Assembly: GCF_029760915.1 (NCBI RefSeq)
Contig: NZ_CP121685.1
Location: forward strand, 470,001-534,000
Direction: 5' to 3'
Length of the DNA: 64,000 nucleotides
Source of the DNA: Olleya sp. YS
GTDB taxonomy: Bacteria; Bacteroidota; Bacteroidia; Flavobacteriales; Flavobacteriaceae
The position numbers were made by a program, and so were the translations under genes. The notes below the pieces were generated by a model. The model was not told the DNA's origin and did not search any database. It saw only the letters and a program-made list of their open reading frames with translations. Shown here piece by piece: positions 47,946 through 57,478 of the stretch (the stretch's first letter is position 1; each line of letters starts with the position of its first letter).

Positions 47946-49238
47946 TTATATTAAAACTGTTTTTTTAACAACTGCAAATGCGTCTTTTAAATCGGCTTTT
48001 AAATCGTCGACGTTCTCAATCCCAACAGACAACCTTATTAAGTCTTTGGTCACACCTGTAGTTTCTTGTGCGTCATCACTTAATTGTTGATGTGTTGTAC
48101 TTGCAGGATGAATAATTAATGATTTTGTATCACCAATATTGGCTAACAATGAAAATAGCTTTGTTGTGTCTGCTATAGTTTTTGCAGATTCATAACCACC
48201 TTCTACACCAAAAGTGACGATTCCACTTTGTCCTTTTGGTAAGTATTTTTTAGCTAAATGGTTATACTTACTATTGTCTAAACCTGGATAATTCACCCAA
48301 GTCACTTCAGGTTGTTGTTGTAACCATTTTGCTAATTCTAAAGCATTTTGAGAATGTTTTAAAATTCGTAATTCTAAAGTTTCTAAACCTTGAATAATTT
48401 GAAATGCATTAAACGGACTTAAAGCACCACCATAATCACGTAAGCCTTCAATTCTTATTTTTGCAATAAAAGCTGCTGGACCAATAGCTTCGCTATATAC
48501 CAAACCATGATAACCTGCTGATGGTTCTGTAAATTCTGGGAATTTGCCATTTGTCCAATCAAAAGTTCCTGCATCTACGATGATGCCTCCAAGTGAGGTT
48601 CCGTTACCATTAATATATTTTGTTAGTGAATGGATAACAATATTTGCTCCATACTCAATTGGATTTAACAGATATGGTGTCGCTACTGTATTGTCTACTA
48701 TTAGTGGAACTTTGTGTGCTTTAGCTTCTTTTGAAATAGCTTCAATATCTAAAACATCTAATTTTGGATTCCCTAAAGATTCTACAAATATAGCACGTGT
48801 ATTTTGTTGTGCAGCTTTACTAAAATTCTCCGGATTGGAAGGGTCAACAAACGTAGTTGTAATCCCATGTCTTGGAAGCGTAACGCTAAGTAAATTATAT
48901 GTTCCTCCATATAAACTGCTAGATGCAACAATATGGTCACCTGCTTTTAACAATGTTAGTAAGGTCGTGCTAATAGCAGCTGTCCCAGAAGCTGTTGCTA
49001 CTGCTGCAATACCACCTTCTAAAGCAGCAATACGTTGCTCTAAAATATCGTTAGTAGGATTGTTTAATCTAGTGTAAATAAATCCTGGAACCGACAAGTT
49101 AAAACGTCCAGCTGCATCATCTGAATCATCAAAAACGTATGCTGTAGATTGATAAATTGGCACTGCTCTAGTTCCTCCAGTTTGTGCTGTGTCGTGTCCT
49201 GCATGCAACGCTTGGGTTGCAAATTTTTGTGTACTCAT
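47946..49238 (-). CDS. metY: O-acetylhomoserine sulfhydrylase
   Basis: Makes homocysteine from O-acetylhomoserine and sulfide. 430 residues, a Cys/Met metabolism PLP enzyme. The PLP lysine is in HSLTKYINGNGTSLGG. Further motifs: ATQALHAGHDTAQ at the start, ASSSLYGGTYNL, and VRLSVGIENVDDL-type end (LIRLSVGIENVDDLKADL). The length above 420 with this N-terminus favours MetY over cystathionine synthase. A SAM-I riboswitch lies 158 bases upstream. Confidence 0.93.
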   Translation of the reverse strand: MSTQKFATQALHAGHDTAQTGGTRAVPIYQSTAYVFDDSDDAAGRFNLSVPGFIYTRLNNPTNDILEQRIAALEGGIAAVATASGTAAISTTLLTLLKAGDHIVASSSLYGGTYNLLSVTLPRHGITTTFVDPSNPENFSKAAQQNTRAIFVESLGNPKLDVLDIEAISKEAKAHKVPLIVDNTVATPYLLNPIEYGANIVIHSLTKYINGNGTSLGGIIVDAGTFDWTNGKFPEFTEPSAGYHGLVYSEAIGPAAFIAKIRIEGLRDYGGALSPFNAFQIIQGLETLELRILKHSQNALELAKWLQQQPEVTWVNYPGLDNSKYNHLAKKYLPKGQSGIVTFGVEGGYESAKTIADTTKLFSLLANIGDTKSLIIHPASTTHQQLSDDAQETTGVTKDLIRLSVGIENVDDLKADLKDAFAVVKKTVLI

Positions 49239-49395
49239 TTTTCTAGTTTTTTGAGTTAATAAATTAAACCAAAAGCCAAAGAAGCCTCTTATGAAGCGTA
49301 CTTAATAGAAAAATGTTATAAGAAATTAACCTAATTACAGATGAGTAATTACGTGTGAGTTATCTATCTGAATGCGCAAAAAATATCTTGCGTTT

Positions 49396-49480
49396 TCAAG
49401 TAGAATGTAGCACCTTCTTAGTATGTCTAAGGGTTGCTAAGGCTTCAAAGGGTCTAATCCCTCCACCTTTCTTGATAACA
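49396..49480 (-). ncRNA. SAM-I (S-box) riboswitch
   Basis: Minus strand. The sequence shows the SAM-I core in order: TCAAGAAAGGTGGAGGGA, GACCC, TTTGAAGCC, TTAGCAACC, AAGGTGCTACATTCTAC. The closing stem P1 is TCAAG with CTTGA. It binds SAM and lowers expression of metY and metX. The 157 nt to the start contain a CGCAA/TTGCG hairpin at about 49375-49392 but no clear U-tract terminator, so control of translation is possible. The rest of 49239-49670 shows no gene. Confidence 0.92.
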
Positions 49481-49670
49481 TTTCAGTAAGTTTTTGAACT
49501 TTGTGAATACAAATATTGCAAAATATATTTTTTACAAACAAGTAAAACCAATTATTTTTCTGAATTTTTATGATAAAAGTAAATAAATAGAATAATAGTT
49601 GGATTTTGATAATTAAACAAAATAATTTTCGGAATTACTTGAATAAACTTTAGGTGTCATCATTTGTTTT

Positions 49671-52250
49671 TTATGCTGAATTTCGGCTTGCATTGATATT
49701 TCCGAATAAAGATCTTGTTACCAATTTTTCATACACTGCAATTAGGTCTGTATCCTTAGTTTCTTCCTTCTCTAATTCTTGAATCTGTTTTAAGGCATAT
49801 TGCTGAATAGTTAATAATGGCAATACTATGGATTCCCTAACTCTAATAGATGCCTTTCCAGAGGGTTCTTCTTGCATTAACTCGTCATAACCAGTAAGCT
49901 TTAATATAAGACGCTTTGAAGTTTTATATTCATTATAAATAACATTCCAAAACTCACCATATTCTGGATCATCACTCATATATTTGGTTAAATCAAAAAA
50001 CGATTTTGATAAGGACATCATACTGTTTTCAATCAAGGTTTTAAAGAAACTTGACGTTTTAAATAGTCTTTGAGCCTTTTCAAACTCGCCTGCATCTTCA
50101 TAATATTTTAAGGCTGTGCCAACACCAAAAAACCCTGGTACATTTTGTTTTAATTGACTCCAAGATCCTACAAATGGAATAGCTCTCAGGTCTTCAAACA
50201 CCAAACCTTCTGCTTTACCACGTTTAGATGGTCGACTTCCAATATTGGTTTTAGCATAATATTTTAACGTGCTCATATGCTCTAAATATGAAATAAACTT
50301 AGGATGACTTTTAAAATCTACATACGCTTGATAACTAAGCTTCGCTAAATTATCCATCACCACTCGGTTTTCTGGGACCATACGCAAATCTGCATCACTT
50401 AAACTATTATGGATACCAGAACTAATTAATTGTTCTAGGTTATATTGTGAGGAATCTAACGTCCCAAAATTAGAACTAATGGTTTGTCCTTGAATAGTCA
50501 ACTGAACTTCTTTATCTTCAATTGTTGGACCTAAAGAGGCGTAAAAATTATGTGTTTTTCCTCCACCTCTTGCTGGTGGTCCACCACGTCCATCAAAGAA
50601 AATAACTGTGACGTCATATTTTCTAGAGATAGCAGTCAAGCGTTCTTTAGCCTTATAAATTGCCCAATTAGCCATTAAATATCCACCATCTTTTGTACCA
50701 TCACTAAAGCCCAACATAATAGTTTGTCTGTTACCACGTTTTTTTAAATGCGCAGCATATGCTGGATTGGTATATAAGTCTTCCATGACTTTATGCGACA
50801 CTTCAAGATCTGTAATAGTTTCAAATAATGGTCCAATATCAACTGTTAAATCATCTTGAAATGCAACCAATTTTAGCATTGCAAACAATTGCATAACATT
50901 TAGCGTTGTTTGATTATTACTAATGATGTATCTATTTGCAGCGCGTTCGCCATTTGTACTTTGAATAGTTTTTATGGCTTCCATAGTACGTAGAGCTTTT
51001 AAAGTTTCTTCGTCTTTTATTAATGACAAATCCACTTTTCCTTTTACTTTAGATAAGATGTCAACTTGCTCTTTTTCGTTTAAATCTTGATAATTTTTTG
51101 GAAAAATAGTACTTCCGCTATCAATCATTACATTAACCATATCCGTGAAAACTTTATGGTGTGCTCGACTATCTTGTCTGATATCTAATGTAGAAAAATG
51201 AAATCCAAAAAGATGAACTTTATTTATTAAGCTATTAATCTCAGTAACATATAATGATTGATGTTTATCGATAATAATTTTTTTGATATTTTCTAATTCT
51301 GAAACAAAACTGTCTAAAGTTAAATTTGAAGGTTCGTGTAAAACTATTTTATACAACTGCGTTTCTAGTGCAACTATCTTATCTTCTACATCAACAAAGG
51401 TTAGTTTTCTTCTTAAATTTCTAGCATCGCGATAATAGTTTTTTATAATTGTTTCTCTTAATCTTTTGGCAACTTTTAAAGTTATTTCAGGTGTTACAAA
51501 GGGGTTTCCATCTCTATCTCCTCCTGGCCAAAAGCCAATGTTGATAATATCATTATCTATATGTTGTCCTTCAAAAATGTTTTGTTGAATGTAATCATAA
51601 ATCTTCCCAAAAGACTTATAAAACACATTCTCTAAATACCAGATTAAACTTACAGCTTCATCATAAGGTGTTGGCTTTTTGTGTTTAAAAAAAGGGGTTT
51701 TTCCTAGTTGAGCTAATAAATCGTTAATACGTAGTAAATCGTTTTCTTTAAGTGCTTCTGTCAAATCAGTAATAATGCCCAAAACTGAACCAGGATAAAA
51801 TTGTGTTGGATGTGCAGTAAGCACAATTCTTACCTTAAACTCTTCTAAATACTGACGCAATTTATCGAGTTTTCCATCTGCAGTAGCGCTTTCTTTTAAA
51901 CTACGAAGCGTACCAATACCATCCATATTATTAACAACTGGAAATGCAGCATCTTCAATAGCATCAAACAATACTACTTGTCTTTCTATATATTGAATAA
52001 AACGAAACAGTAAATCTATTTTACTTTTGTCAGATCGTCTGGCTTGATATTTTTTAAAGAAGGTATCTACAATAACTGTTGGATTATCTCCATTATCAAA
52101 TCCTTTTTTACAAGTTTCATGAAACAAAGGAAGCAAGACACCTGTTTTTGTTATCGTATCAAAAGGAAGTGTCATAAAAATACCATTATAAATCTGGTAT
52201 TTTGATAATACATTTTGATTAAAACGAGTTAGTTTAGGCTGTAAAGGCAT
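49671..52250 (-). CDS. ppc: phosphoenolpyruvate carboxylase
   Basis: Forms oxaloacetate from phosphoenolpyruvate and bicarbonate. 859 residues, close to the usual 880. Catalytic segments: VLTAHPTQFYPGS (His of TAHPT), GFWPGGDRDGNP, FHFSTLDIRQDSRAHH, GFSDGTKDGGYL and the glycine-rich loop FFDGRGGPPARGGG. Monocistronic and divergent from metK. No consensus -7 box is obvious directly before it. Confidence 0.95.
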   Translation of the reverse strand: MPLQPKLTRFNQNVLSKYQIYNGIFMTLPFDTITKTGVLLPLFHETCKKGFDNGDNPTVIVDTFFKKYQARRSDKSKIDLLFRFIQYIERQVVLFDAIEDAAFPVVNNMDGIGTLRSLKESATADGKLDKLRQYLEEFKVRIVLTAHPTQFYPGSVLGIITDLTEALKENDLLRINDLLAQLGKTPFFKHKKPTPYDEAVSLIWYLENVFYKSFGKIYDYIQQNIFEGQHIDNDIINIGFWPGGDRDGNPFVTPEITLKVAKRLRETIIKNYYRDARNLRRKLTFVDVEDKIVALETQLYKIVLHEPSNLTLDSFVSELENIKKIIIDKHQSLYVTEINSLINKVHLFGFHFSTLDIRQDSRAHHKVFTDMVNVMIDSGSTIFPKNYQDLNEKEQVDILSKVKGKVDLSLIKDEETLKALRTMEAIKTIQSTNGERAANRYIISNNQTTLNVMQLFAMLKLVAFQDDLTVDIGPLFETITDLEVSHKVMEDLYTNPAYAAHLKKRGNRQTIMLGFSDGTKDGGYLMANWAIYKAKERLTAISRKYDVTVIFFDGRGGPPARGGGKTHNFYASLGPTIEDKEVQLTIQGQTISSNFGTLDSSQYNLEQLISSGIHNSLSDADLRMVPENRVVMDNLAKLSYQAYVDFKSHPKFISYLEHMSTLKYYAKTNIGSRPSKRGKAEGLVFEDLRAIPFVGSWSQLKQNVPGFFGVGTALKYYEDAGEFEKAQRLFKTSSFFKTLIENSMMSLSKSFFDLTKYMSDDPEYGEFWNVIYNEYKTSKRLILKLTGYDELMQEEPSGKASIRVRESIVLPLLTIQQYALKQIQELEKEETKDTDLIAVYEKLVTRSLFGNINASRNSA

Positions 52251-52470
52251 AACAATTTATAGTTTATATAAGCTATAAAGTTAATGAACAATCTTTTAGT
52301 AAAAGTATGAAGCTAAAGATTTTACGAATTGTTATACTAAATCGTTTTCTTAATAAGAATTACATAATTTAAAAGTCAAATTTTGATTTTAATGAATCAA
52401 AAAAAATCTTATGATTTATACTTTTTACTTTTTTTAACTCAAAGTCGCTTTTATAACTACTTTATTTTCT

Positions 52471-52478
52471 TATTTTTG
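52471..52478 (+). promoter_or_regulatory. -7 box of the metK promoter
   Basis: TATTTTTG, a full consensus match, 13 bases before the structured leader. No clear TTG lies at the right distance. Confidence 0.45.
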
Positions 52479-52490
52479 TCGCTCGAAAAA

Positions 52491-52600
52491 TTAAGAGGAC
52501 GGATTTGACTGATTGCAACCTCTGAAGCAGAAAACATCTAGCTGAAACAAAAATGCTAAAGGCAGTGCAAACTTCCTTAGACGTTGTCGTCAAATCTCAA
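52491..52600 (+). promoter_or_regulatory. structured leader of metK, candidate riboswitch
   Basis: GATTTGAC (52502-52509) pairs with GTCAAATC (52589-52596) and encloses TTGCA (52513-52517) with TGCAA (52566-52570), and TAGC (52539-52542) with GCTA (52555-52558). GAGG (52495) can pair alternatively with CCTC (52519). The GCAACC...GTGC order is faintly like the SAM-I core, but the GGAGGGA and GACCC parts are absent. Located before SAM synthetase, SAM is the obvious candidate ligand. Nothing else is visible in 52251-52622 apart from the promoter. Confidence 0.5.
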
Positions 52601-52622
52601 CATAACAATATAATTTAAAATA

Positions 52623-53876
52623 ATGGCGTATTTATTTACATCAGAAAGTGTGTCTGAAGGACATCCAGACAAAGTTGCAGATCAAATTAGTGATGCACTA
52701 ATCGATAATTTTTTAGCGTTTGACAAAGACAGTAAGGTAGCTTGTGAGACCCTTGTCACTACTGGACAGGTTGTTTTAGCTGGCGAAGTAAAATCTAACA
52801 CCTATTTAGACGTTCAAAAAATTGCGAGAGATACCATAAACAAAATTGGTTATACAAAAAGCGAATATATGTTTGATGGAAATTCTTGTGGTGTATTCAG
52901 TGCTATTCATGAGCAGTCGGACGATATTAATCGTGGAGTAGACAGAGCCAGTAAAGAAGAACAAGGTGCAGGTGACCAAGGAATGATGTTTGGATATGCT
53001 ACTAGAGAGACTGAAAACTTCATGCCACTTGCTTTAGATTTATCTCATAAAATCTTATTAGAATTAGCAGAATTACGTCGTGAGAATAAAGACATTACTT
53101 ACCTTAGACCAGATTCTAAAAGTCAGGTTACTATAGAGTATAGTGATGATAATGTCCCACAACGTATTGATGCAATTGTAGTTTCTACTCAACATGACGA
53201 TTTTGATGCAGAAGAAAACATGCTTGCAAAAATCAAAAAAGATATAGTAGAGATTTTGATACCAAGAGTGGTTGCTAAATTACCTGAAACTATTAAATCG
53301 TTATTTAACGATAATATCACTTACCATATTAACCCAACAGGAAAATTTGTTATTGGTGGACCACATGGTGATACTGGGTTGACTGGTCGTAAAATTATTG
53401 TAGATACTTATGGCGGAAAAGGTGCCCATGGTGGTGGTGCGTTTTCTGGAAAAGACCCAAGTAAAGTAGATAGAAGTGCTGCGTATGCTACTAGACATAT
53501 TGCAAAAAATTTAGTTGCTGCAGGTGTTTGTGATGAAATACTAGTACAAGTCTCTTACGCAATTGGTGTGGTTGAACCTATGGGAATATTTGTAGATACT
53601 TATGGGACTTGCCCATTTAATATGACCGATGGTGAAATTGCAGAAAAAGTTTCTAAAGTCTTTGATATGCGACCAGCATCTATTGAAGCGCGTTTAAAAT
53701 TACGCAATCCAATGTACAGCGAAACAGCTGCTTATGGACACATGGGACGTAAAAACGAAACAGTAACAAAAACGTTTTCTCAACCTAATGGTGAGGATGT
53801 AACACTAGACGTTGAGCTATTTACGTGGGAAAAATTAGACTACGTTGATAAAGTAAAAGCTGAATTTGGCTTATAA
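52623..53876 (+). CDS. metK: S-adenosylmethionine synthase
   Basis: Makes SAM from methionine and ATP. 417 residues. Motifs: [30 protein letters not shown] (adenine loop) and [19 protein letters not shown] (phosphate-binding P-loop). The ATG follows a leader of about 140 nt with stable pairing. A terminator follows 20 bases after the stop. Confidence 0.97.
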   Translation: MAYLFTSESVSEGHPDKVADQISDALIDNFLAFDKDSKVACETLVTTGQVVLAGEVKSNTYLDVQKIARDTINKIGYTKSEYMFDGNSCGVFSAIHEQSDDINRGVDRASKEEQGAGDQGMMFGYATRETENFMPLALDLSHKILLELAELRRENKDITYLRPDSKSQVTIEYSDDNVPQRIDAIVVSTQHDDFDAEENMLAKIKKDIVEILIPRVVAKLPETIKSLFNDNITYHINPTGKFVIGGPHGDTGLTGRKIIVDTYGGKGAHGGGAFSGKDPSKVDRSAAYATRHIAKNLVAAGVCDEILVQVSYAIGVVEPMGIFVDTYGTCPFNMTDGEIAEKVSKVFDMRPASIEARLKLRNPMYSETAAYGHMGRKNETVTKTFSQPNGEDVTLDVELFTWEKLDYVDKVKAEFGL

Positions 53877-53896
53877 CTTTCAATTATACTTACAAA

Positions 53897-53929
53897 AAAC
53901 CCGAAACGTATAAGATTCGGGTTTTTTTT
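53897..53929. terminator. bidirectional terminator, metK / rsmG
   Basis: AAACCCGAA (53897-53905) pairs with TTCGGGTTT (53916-53924), loop of 10 bases, then further T. It lies between convergent genes. Confidence 0.88.
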
Positions 53930-53932
53930 ATA

Positions 53933-54562
53933 TTATGATTTCCATTTAATAGGTAAATGGACTACTTTTTTTGTTTCAAAAAAATCTTCTTTGTAAAAAT
54001 CAGATATATTATAGATGGTTGTGGTTTTATAATCTTGTAATTCTTCTGTTAAATCACCTCCTTTAAGATATAAAATACCATTTTTTAATTCGTTTTGCTG
54101 TTTTTTAGCCACTTTGCCTTTAATCCAATGTACAAAAGTTGGCATTGCTGCAACTGCACGACTAATAATAAAATCATAGGTTTCTTTAATCTCCTCTACG
54201 CGACTGTGTGTGACTTTTACGTTTTCTAAACCTAAACCAGCTACAACTTCTCGTACCACATTTAATTTTTTATTGATACTATCTACTAAATGAAAGTTAC
54301 AATCTGGGAATAAAATAGCTAATGGTATTCCTGGAAAACCTCCACCAGTACCAACATCCATCATAGAGCTACCTGCTTTAAATTGGATAACTTTAGCAAT
54401 TGCTAGAGAATGTAGGACGTGACGTAAATATAACTCGTCTATATCTTTTCTTGACACAACATTAATTTTCAAGTTCCAATCCTTGTACAAATTTTCTAGT
54501 TTTTTAAACTGTTCTATTTGTAAAGGTGTTAAATCAGGGAAATACTTTAAAATCAGCTCCAT
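53933..54562 (-). CDS. rsmG: 16S rRNA (guanine527-N7)-methyltransferase
   Basis: Methylates G527 of 16S rRNA in the 530 loop. 209 residues. The SAM motif is MDVGTGGGFPGIPLAI, preceded by NVVSRKDIDELYLRHVLHSLA, typical of GidB/RsmG. Minus-strand TATTTTTG at 54582-54589 is a consensus -7 box about 20 bases before the start. Confidence 0.95.
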   Translation of the reverse strand: MELILKYFPDLTPLQIEQFKKLENLYKDWNLKINVVSRKDIDELYLRHVLHSLAIAKVIQFKAGSSMMDVGTGGGFPGIPLAILFPDCNFHLVDSINKKLNVVREVVAGLGLENVKVTHSRVEEIKETYDFIISRAVAAMPTFVHWIKGKVAKKQQNELKNGILYLKGGDLTEELQDYKTTTIYNISDFYKEDFFETKKVVHLPIKWKS

Positions 54563-54697
54563 AGTTGATATTAATTTTCGGCAAAAATATACATTTTAAC
54601 ACAAAAAAGGGAGCTTCTGTTTTAGTTAATTAATTATCTTTACGCCACATATGAAATTTCGCTATTTTGCGTTATCATAACAAAATTAATAGTATCA

Positions 54698-55801
54698 ATG
54701 ACAAAGCAAACACTATCGTTTTCAAGAAAAGACTCTGCAAAATTCTTTAGAACATTAAATAAACGTGTAAACGATTACTTTAAAGATAACAACATAAAGC
54801 GTACAGGTGATTGGCGCATATGGTTAAAAACCATAATTATGTTCACTATATTTTTAGCACCTTACTTTTTAATCATGAGCCTTGATCTACCTGGTTGGGC
54901 ACAATTACTTTTAACTGTAGTTATGGGAATTGGTATGGCAGGTGTCGGTATGAATGTGATGCATGATGGTAATCACGGTTCTTTTTCTAATAAAGAATGG
55001 ATTAATCGTTTAATGGGAAGTAGTATATACATTTTAGCAGGAAATGCTTACAACTGGAAAGTTCAACACAATGTGTTACACCATACTTACACAAATATTC
55101 ATGGACATGATGAAGATTTAGAAGCTGGAAGAATTTTACGTTTTTCTAAACATTCAGAATGGAAAAAACATCACAAATTCCAACATTACTATTCTGTGTT
55201 ACTATACGGTTTACTAACAATAAATTGGGCCATTACAACAGATTTTCAGCAAATGAAACGTTATATGAAACGTAAATTAGCTTATGGTAAATTACCCAAT
55301 CCAATAGTAAATTGGAGTAAGTTGGTAATTTCAAAGATTATCTATGTATCTATTTGGATAATAATTCCAATATTATTTTTTGACTTAGCATGGTGGAAAA
55401 TTTTACTAGGCTTTTTTATTATGCATTACACTGCTGGTTTAATTTTAAGTGTTGTGTTTCAATTAGCACACGTTATGGATGAAGCTGAAATGCCATTACC
55501 AGAAAAAGATGGTACCATGAAAAATACTTGGGCCATTCACCAGTTAAAAACAACTGTAAATTTTGGTGCAAAAAGCAAAATTATTAATTGGTTTACTGGT
55601 GGATTAAACCATCAAGTAGAACATCATATTTTTCCGCATATTAGTCACATTCACTACGGAAAAATAGCAGAGATAGTAAAATCTACCGCTAAAGAATTTA
55701 ATTTACCATACAACGAATATAAAACCACACGTAAAGCTATTGCTGCTCATTTTAAATATTTAAAAGAAATGGGAATGAAGCCAGCAACGCTACAAGCCTA
55801 A
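54698..55801 (+). CDS. membrane fatty acid desaturase
   Basis: A 367-residue membrane protein with the three histidine boxes of acyl-lipid/acyl-CoA desaturases: HDGNHGS, HNVLHHTY and HQVEHHIFPH. Four hydrophobic segments in two pairs surround them. It would introduce a double bond into membrane fatty acids using di-iron and oxygen. The HQVEH box is the form seen in front-end desaturases, but there is no cytochrome b5 domain, so the regiospecificity is open. It may be co-transcribed with the aminotransferase 4 bases downstream. Confidence 0.88.
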   Translation: MTKQTLSFSRKDSAKFFRTLNKRVNDYFKDNNIKRTGDWRIWLKTIIMFTIFLAPYFLIMSLDLPGWAQLLLTVVMGIGMAGVGMNVMHDGNHGSFSNKEWINRLMGSSIYILAGNAYNWKVQHNVLHHTYTNIHGHDEDLEAGRILRFSKHSEWKKHHKFQHYYSVLLYGLLTINWAITTDFQQMKRYMKRKLAYGKLPNPIVNWSKLVISKIIYVSIWIIIPILFFDLAWWKILLGFFIMHYTAGLILSVVFQLAHVMDEAEMPLPEKDGTMKNTWAIHQLKTTVNFGAKSKIINWFTGGLNHQVEHHIFPHISHIHYGKIAEIVKSTAKEFNLPYNEYKTTRKAIAAHFKYLKEMGMKPATLQA

Positions 55802-55805
55802 TTAC

Positions 55806-56996
55806 ATGAGCCAACCACTTTCTGACCGTATTTTAAACATGTCTACTTCTGCGACTTTAGCTATGGCTGCCAAAGCTAGAGAGTTAAGAGGAGAAGGTAA
55901 AGACATTATTGGATTAAGCCTAGGAGAACCAGATTTTAACACTCCTGACTTTATAAAAGACGCAGCTATCCAAGCTATAAACGACAATTATAACTCGTAC
56001 ACACCTGTAGATGGATATGTCGAGTTAAAAGAGGCTATTATCACTAAATTTAAACGCGATAATAACTTAACATATACGCTTCCTCAAATTGTGGTTTCTA
56101 CTGGAGCTAAACAAAGCCTAGCTAATGTTGCTGGTGTTTTGTTAAATAAAGGAGACGAGGTTATTTTACCTTGTCCATATTGGGTTAGTTACTCTGATAT
56201 AGTAAAACTAAGTGAAGGAGTTCCTGTTGAAGTAAAAACGACTATTGAAACAGATTTTAAAATGACGCCTGCACAACTAGAAGCAGCCATCACACCTAAA
56301 ACTAAAATGATTTGGTTTAGTTCACCTTGCAACCCAAGTGGTTCTTTATACAGTAAAGCAGAATTAGAAGGCTTGGCTAAAGTATTGGAAAATCACCCAG
56401 ACATTTATGTGGTTTCAGATGAGATTTATGAGCACATTAACTACACAGGAAAACCACACGCAAGTATGGCTCAAATGCCTAGCATGTATGATCGTACCAT
56501 TACAGTTAATGGTGTATCCAAAGCTTTTGCTATGACAGGTTGGCGAATTGGATATATTGGTGCTCCAGACTGGATTGCTCGTGCTTGTAACAAAATGCAA
56601 GGTCAAATTACAAGTGGTGCTAATTGTATTGCACAACGTGCTGTAATTACTGCTTTAAATGCTGATGCTAGTGTTGTAGACTATATGATTGACGAGTTTA
56701 AAGTACGTCGTGATTTAGTCCTCAAATTATTAAATGATGTAGACGGATTTAAAACCAACACACCTGAAGGTGCCTTTTATGTATTTCCAAATGTGACACA
56801 CTTTTTTGGTAAAACCTTAAGAGGAAAAACTATTAATAATGCTACAGATTTCTCTTTATATTTATTAGAAGAAGCTTTAGTAGCAACAGTAACTGGTGAT
56901 GCTTTTGGTAATCCTGATTGTATTAGAATAAGTTATGCAGCTTCTCAAGACAATATTATTGAAGCTATCAAGCGAATAAAAGAAGCTGTTAGCTAA
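55806..56996 (+). CDS. aspartate aminotransferase-type PLP enzyme
   Basis: A 396-residue class I aminotransferase. It starts with LSDRILNMSTSATLAMAAKARELR and GLSLGEPDFNTPDF, typical of the AspB/aspartate-prephenate subgroup. PLP lysine in VNGVSKAFAMTGWRIGY. The likely reaction is aspartate/2-oxoglutarate transamination, possibly also prephenate. It starts 4 bases after the desaturase stop. Confidence 0.88.
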   Translation: MSQPLSDRILNMSTSATLAMAAKARELRGEGKDIIGLSLGEPDFNTPDFIKDAAIQAINDNYNSYTPVDGYVELKEAIITKFKRDNNLTYTLPQIVVSTGAKQSLANVAGVLLNKGDEVILPCPYWVSYSDIVKLSEGVPVEVKTTIETDFKMTPAQLEAAITPKTKMIWFSSPCNPSGSLYSKAELEGLAKVLENHPDIYVVSDEIYEHINYTGKPHASMAQMPSMYDRTITVNGVSKAFAMTGWRIGYIGAPDWIARACNKMQGQITSGANCIAQRAVITALNADASVVDYMIDEFKVRRDLVLKLLNDVDGFKTNTPEGAFYVFPNVTHFFGKTLRGKTINNATDFSLYLLEEALVATVTGDAFGNPDCIRISYAASQDNIIEAIKRIKEAVS

Positions 56997-57016
56997 TAAA
57001 CATCTTAATTAAATAC

Positions 57017-57050
57017 AAAAAAAGTCTCAGTTTAAAATTGAGACTTTTTT
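57017..57050. terminator. bidirectional terminator
   Basis: AAAGTCTCA and TGAGACTTT around an A/T loop with flanking A and T runs. It ends the aminotransferase gene and reaches the stop of the small membrane protein gene. Confidence 0.82.
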
Positions 57051-57312
57051 AATTTAAGATATTATTTAACCAGATTAATAGACAAATAAATAAAATAATA
57101 AAGACTATAAATCTTTTATAAAAGCGCTGATTATTTTCTTTTTTTAGTCGTTTTCTTAAATTGTCTTGGTATTCTGTATTTAAGACCATATGATCATACT
57201 TCTCATTTGTAACTTTTTTAAATTTTCCTGAGATATGGACAAACTTCTTCCTTTTAGGATTTTTCAATAAATCTCTATTATTTTTAAGTACACCATGAGG
57301 AGAACCATACAT
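57049..57312 (-). CDS. small basic membrane protein
   Basis: An 87-residue protein: residues 1-65 are very basic (NPKRKKFVHISGKFKKV, LRKRLKKENNQRFYKR) and residues 67-83 form one membrane span (FIVFIILFICLLIWL). A tail-anchored inner-membrane protein with a nucleic-acid or lipid-binding cytoplasmic part is plausible. I do not recognise a family. The shared terminator behind it supports a real gene. Confidence 0.55.
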   Translation of the reverse strand: MYGSPHGVLKNNRDLLKNPKRKKFVHISGKFKKVTNEKYDHMVLNTEYQDNLRKRLKKENNQRFYKRFIVFIILFICLLIWLNNILN

Positions 57313-57478
57313 AATTTAAAATATATTAAAGGTTAAACAAAAGCTTCTAAATATATGTAGTGCAATTATTAAAAATGTTACAAGAACACTATTTAACATT
57401 GTTCTAATATTAACTTTTAAAATACACAACCTAAATACAATATTCTTAATTTAGTAGACTAAAAAATGAAATTGTCTA

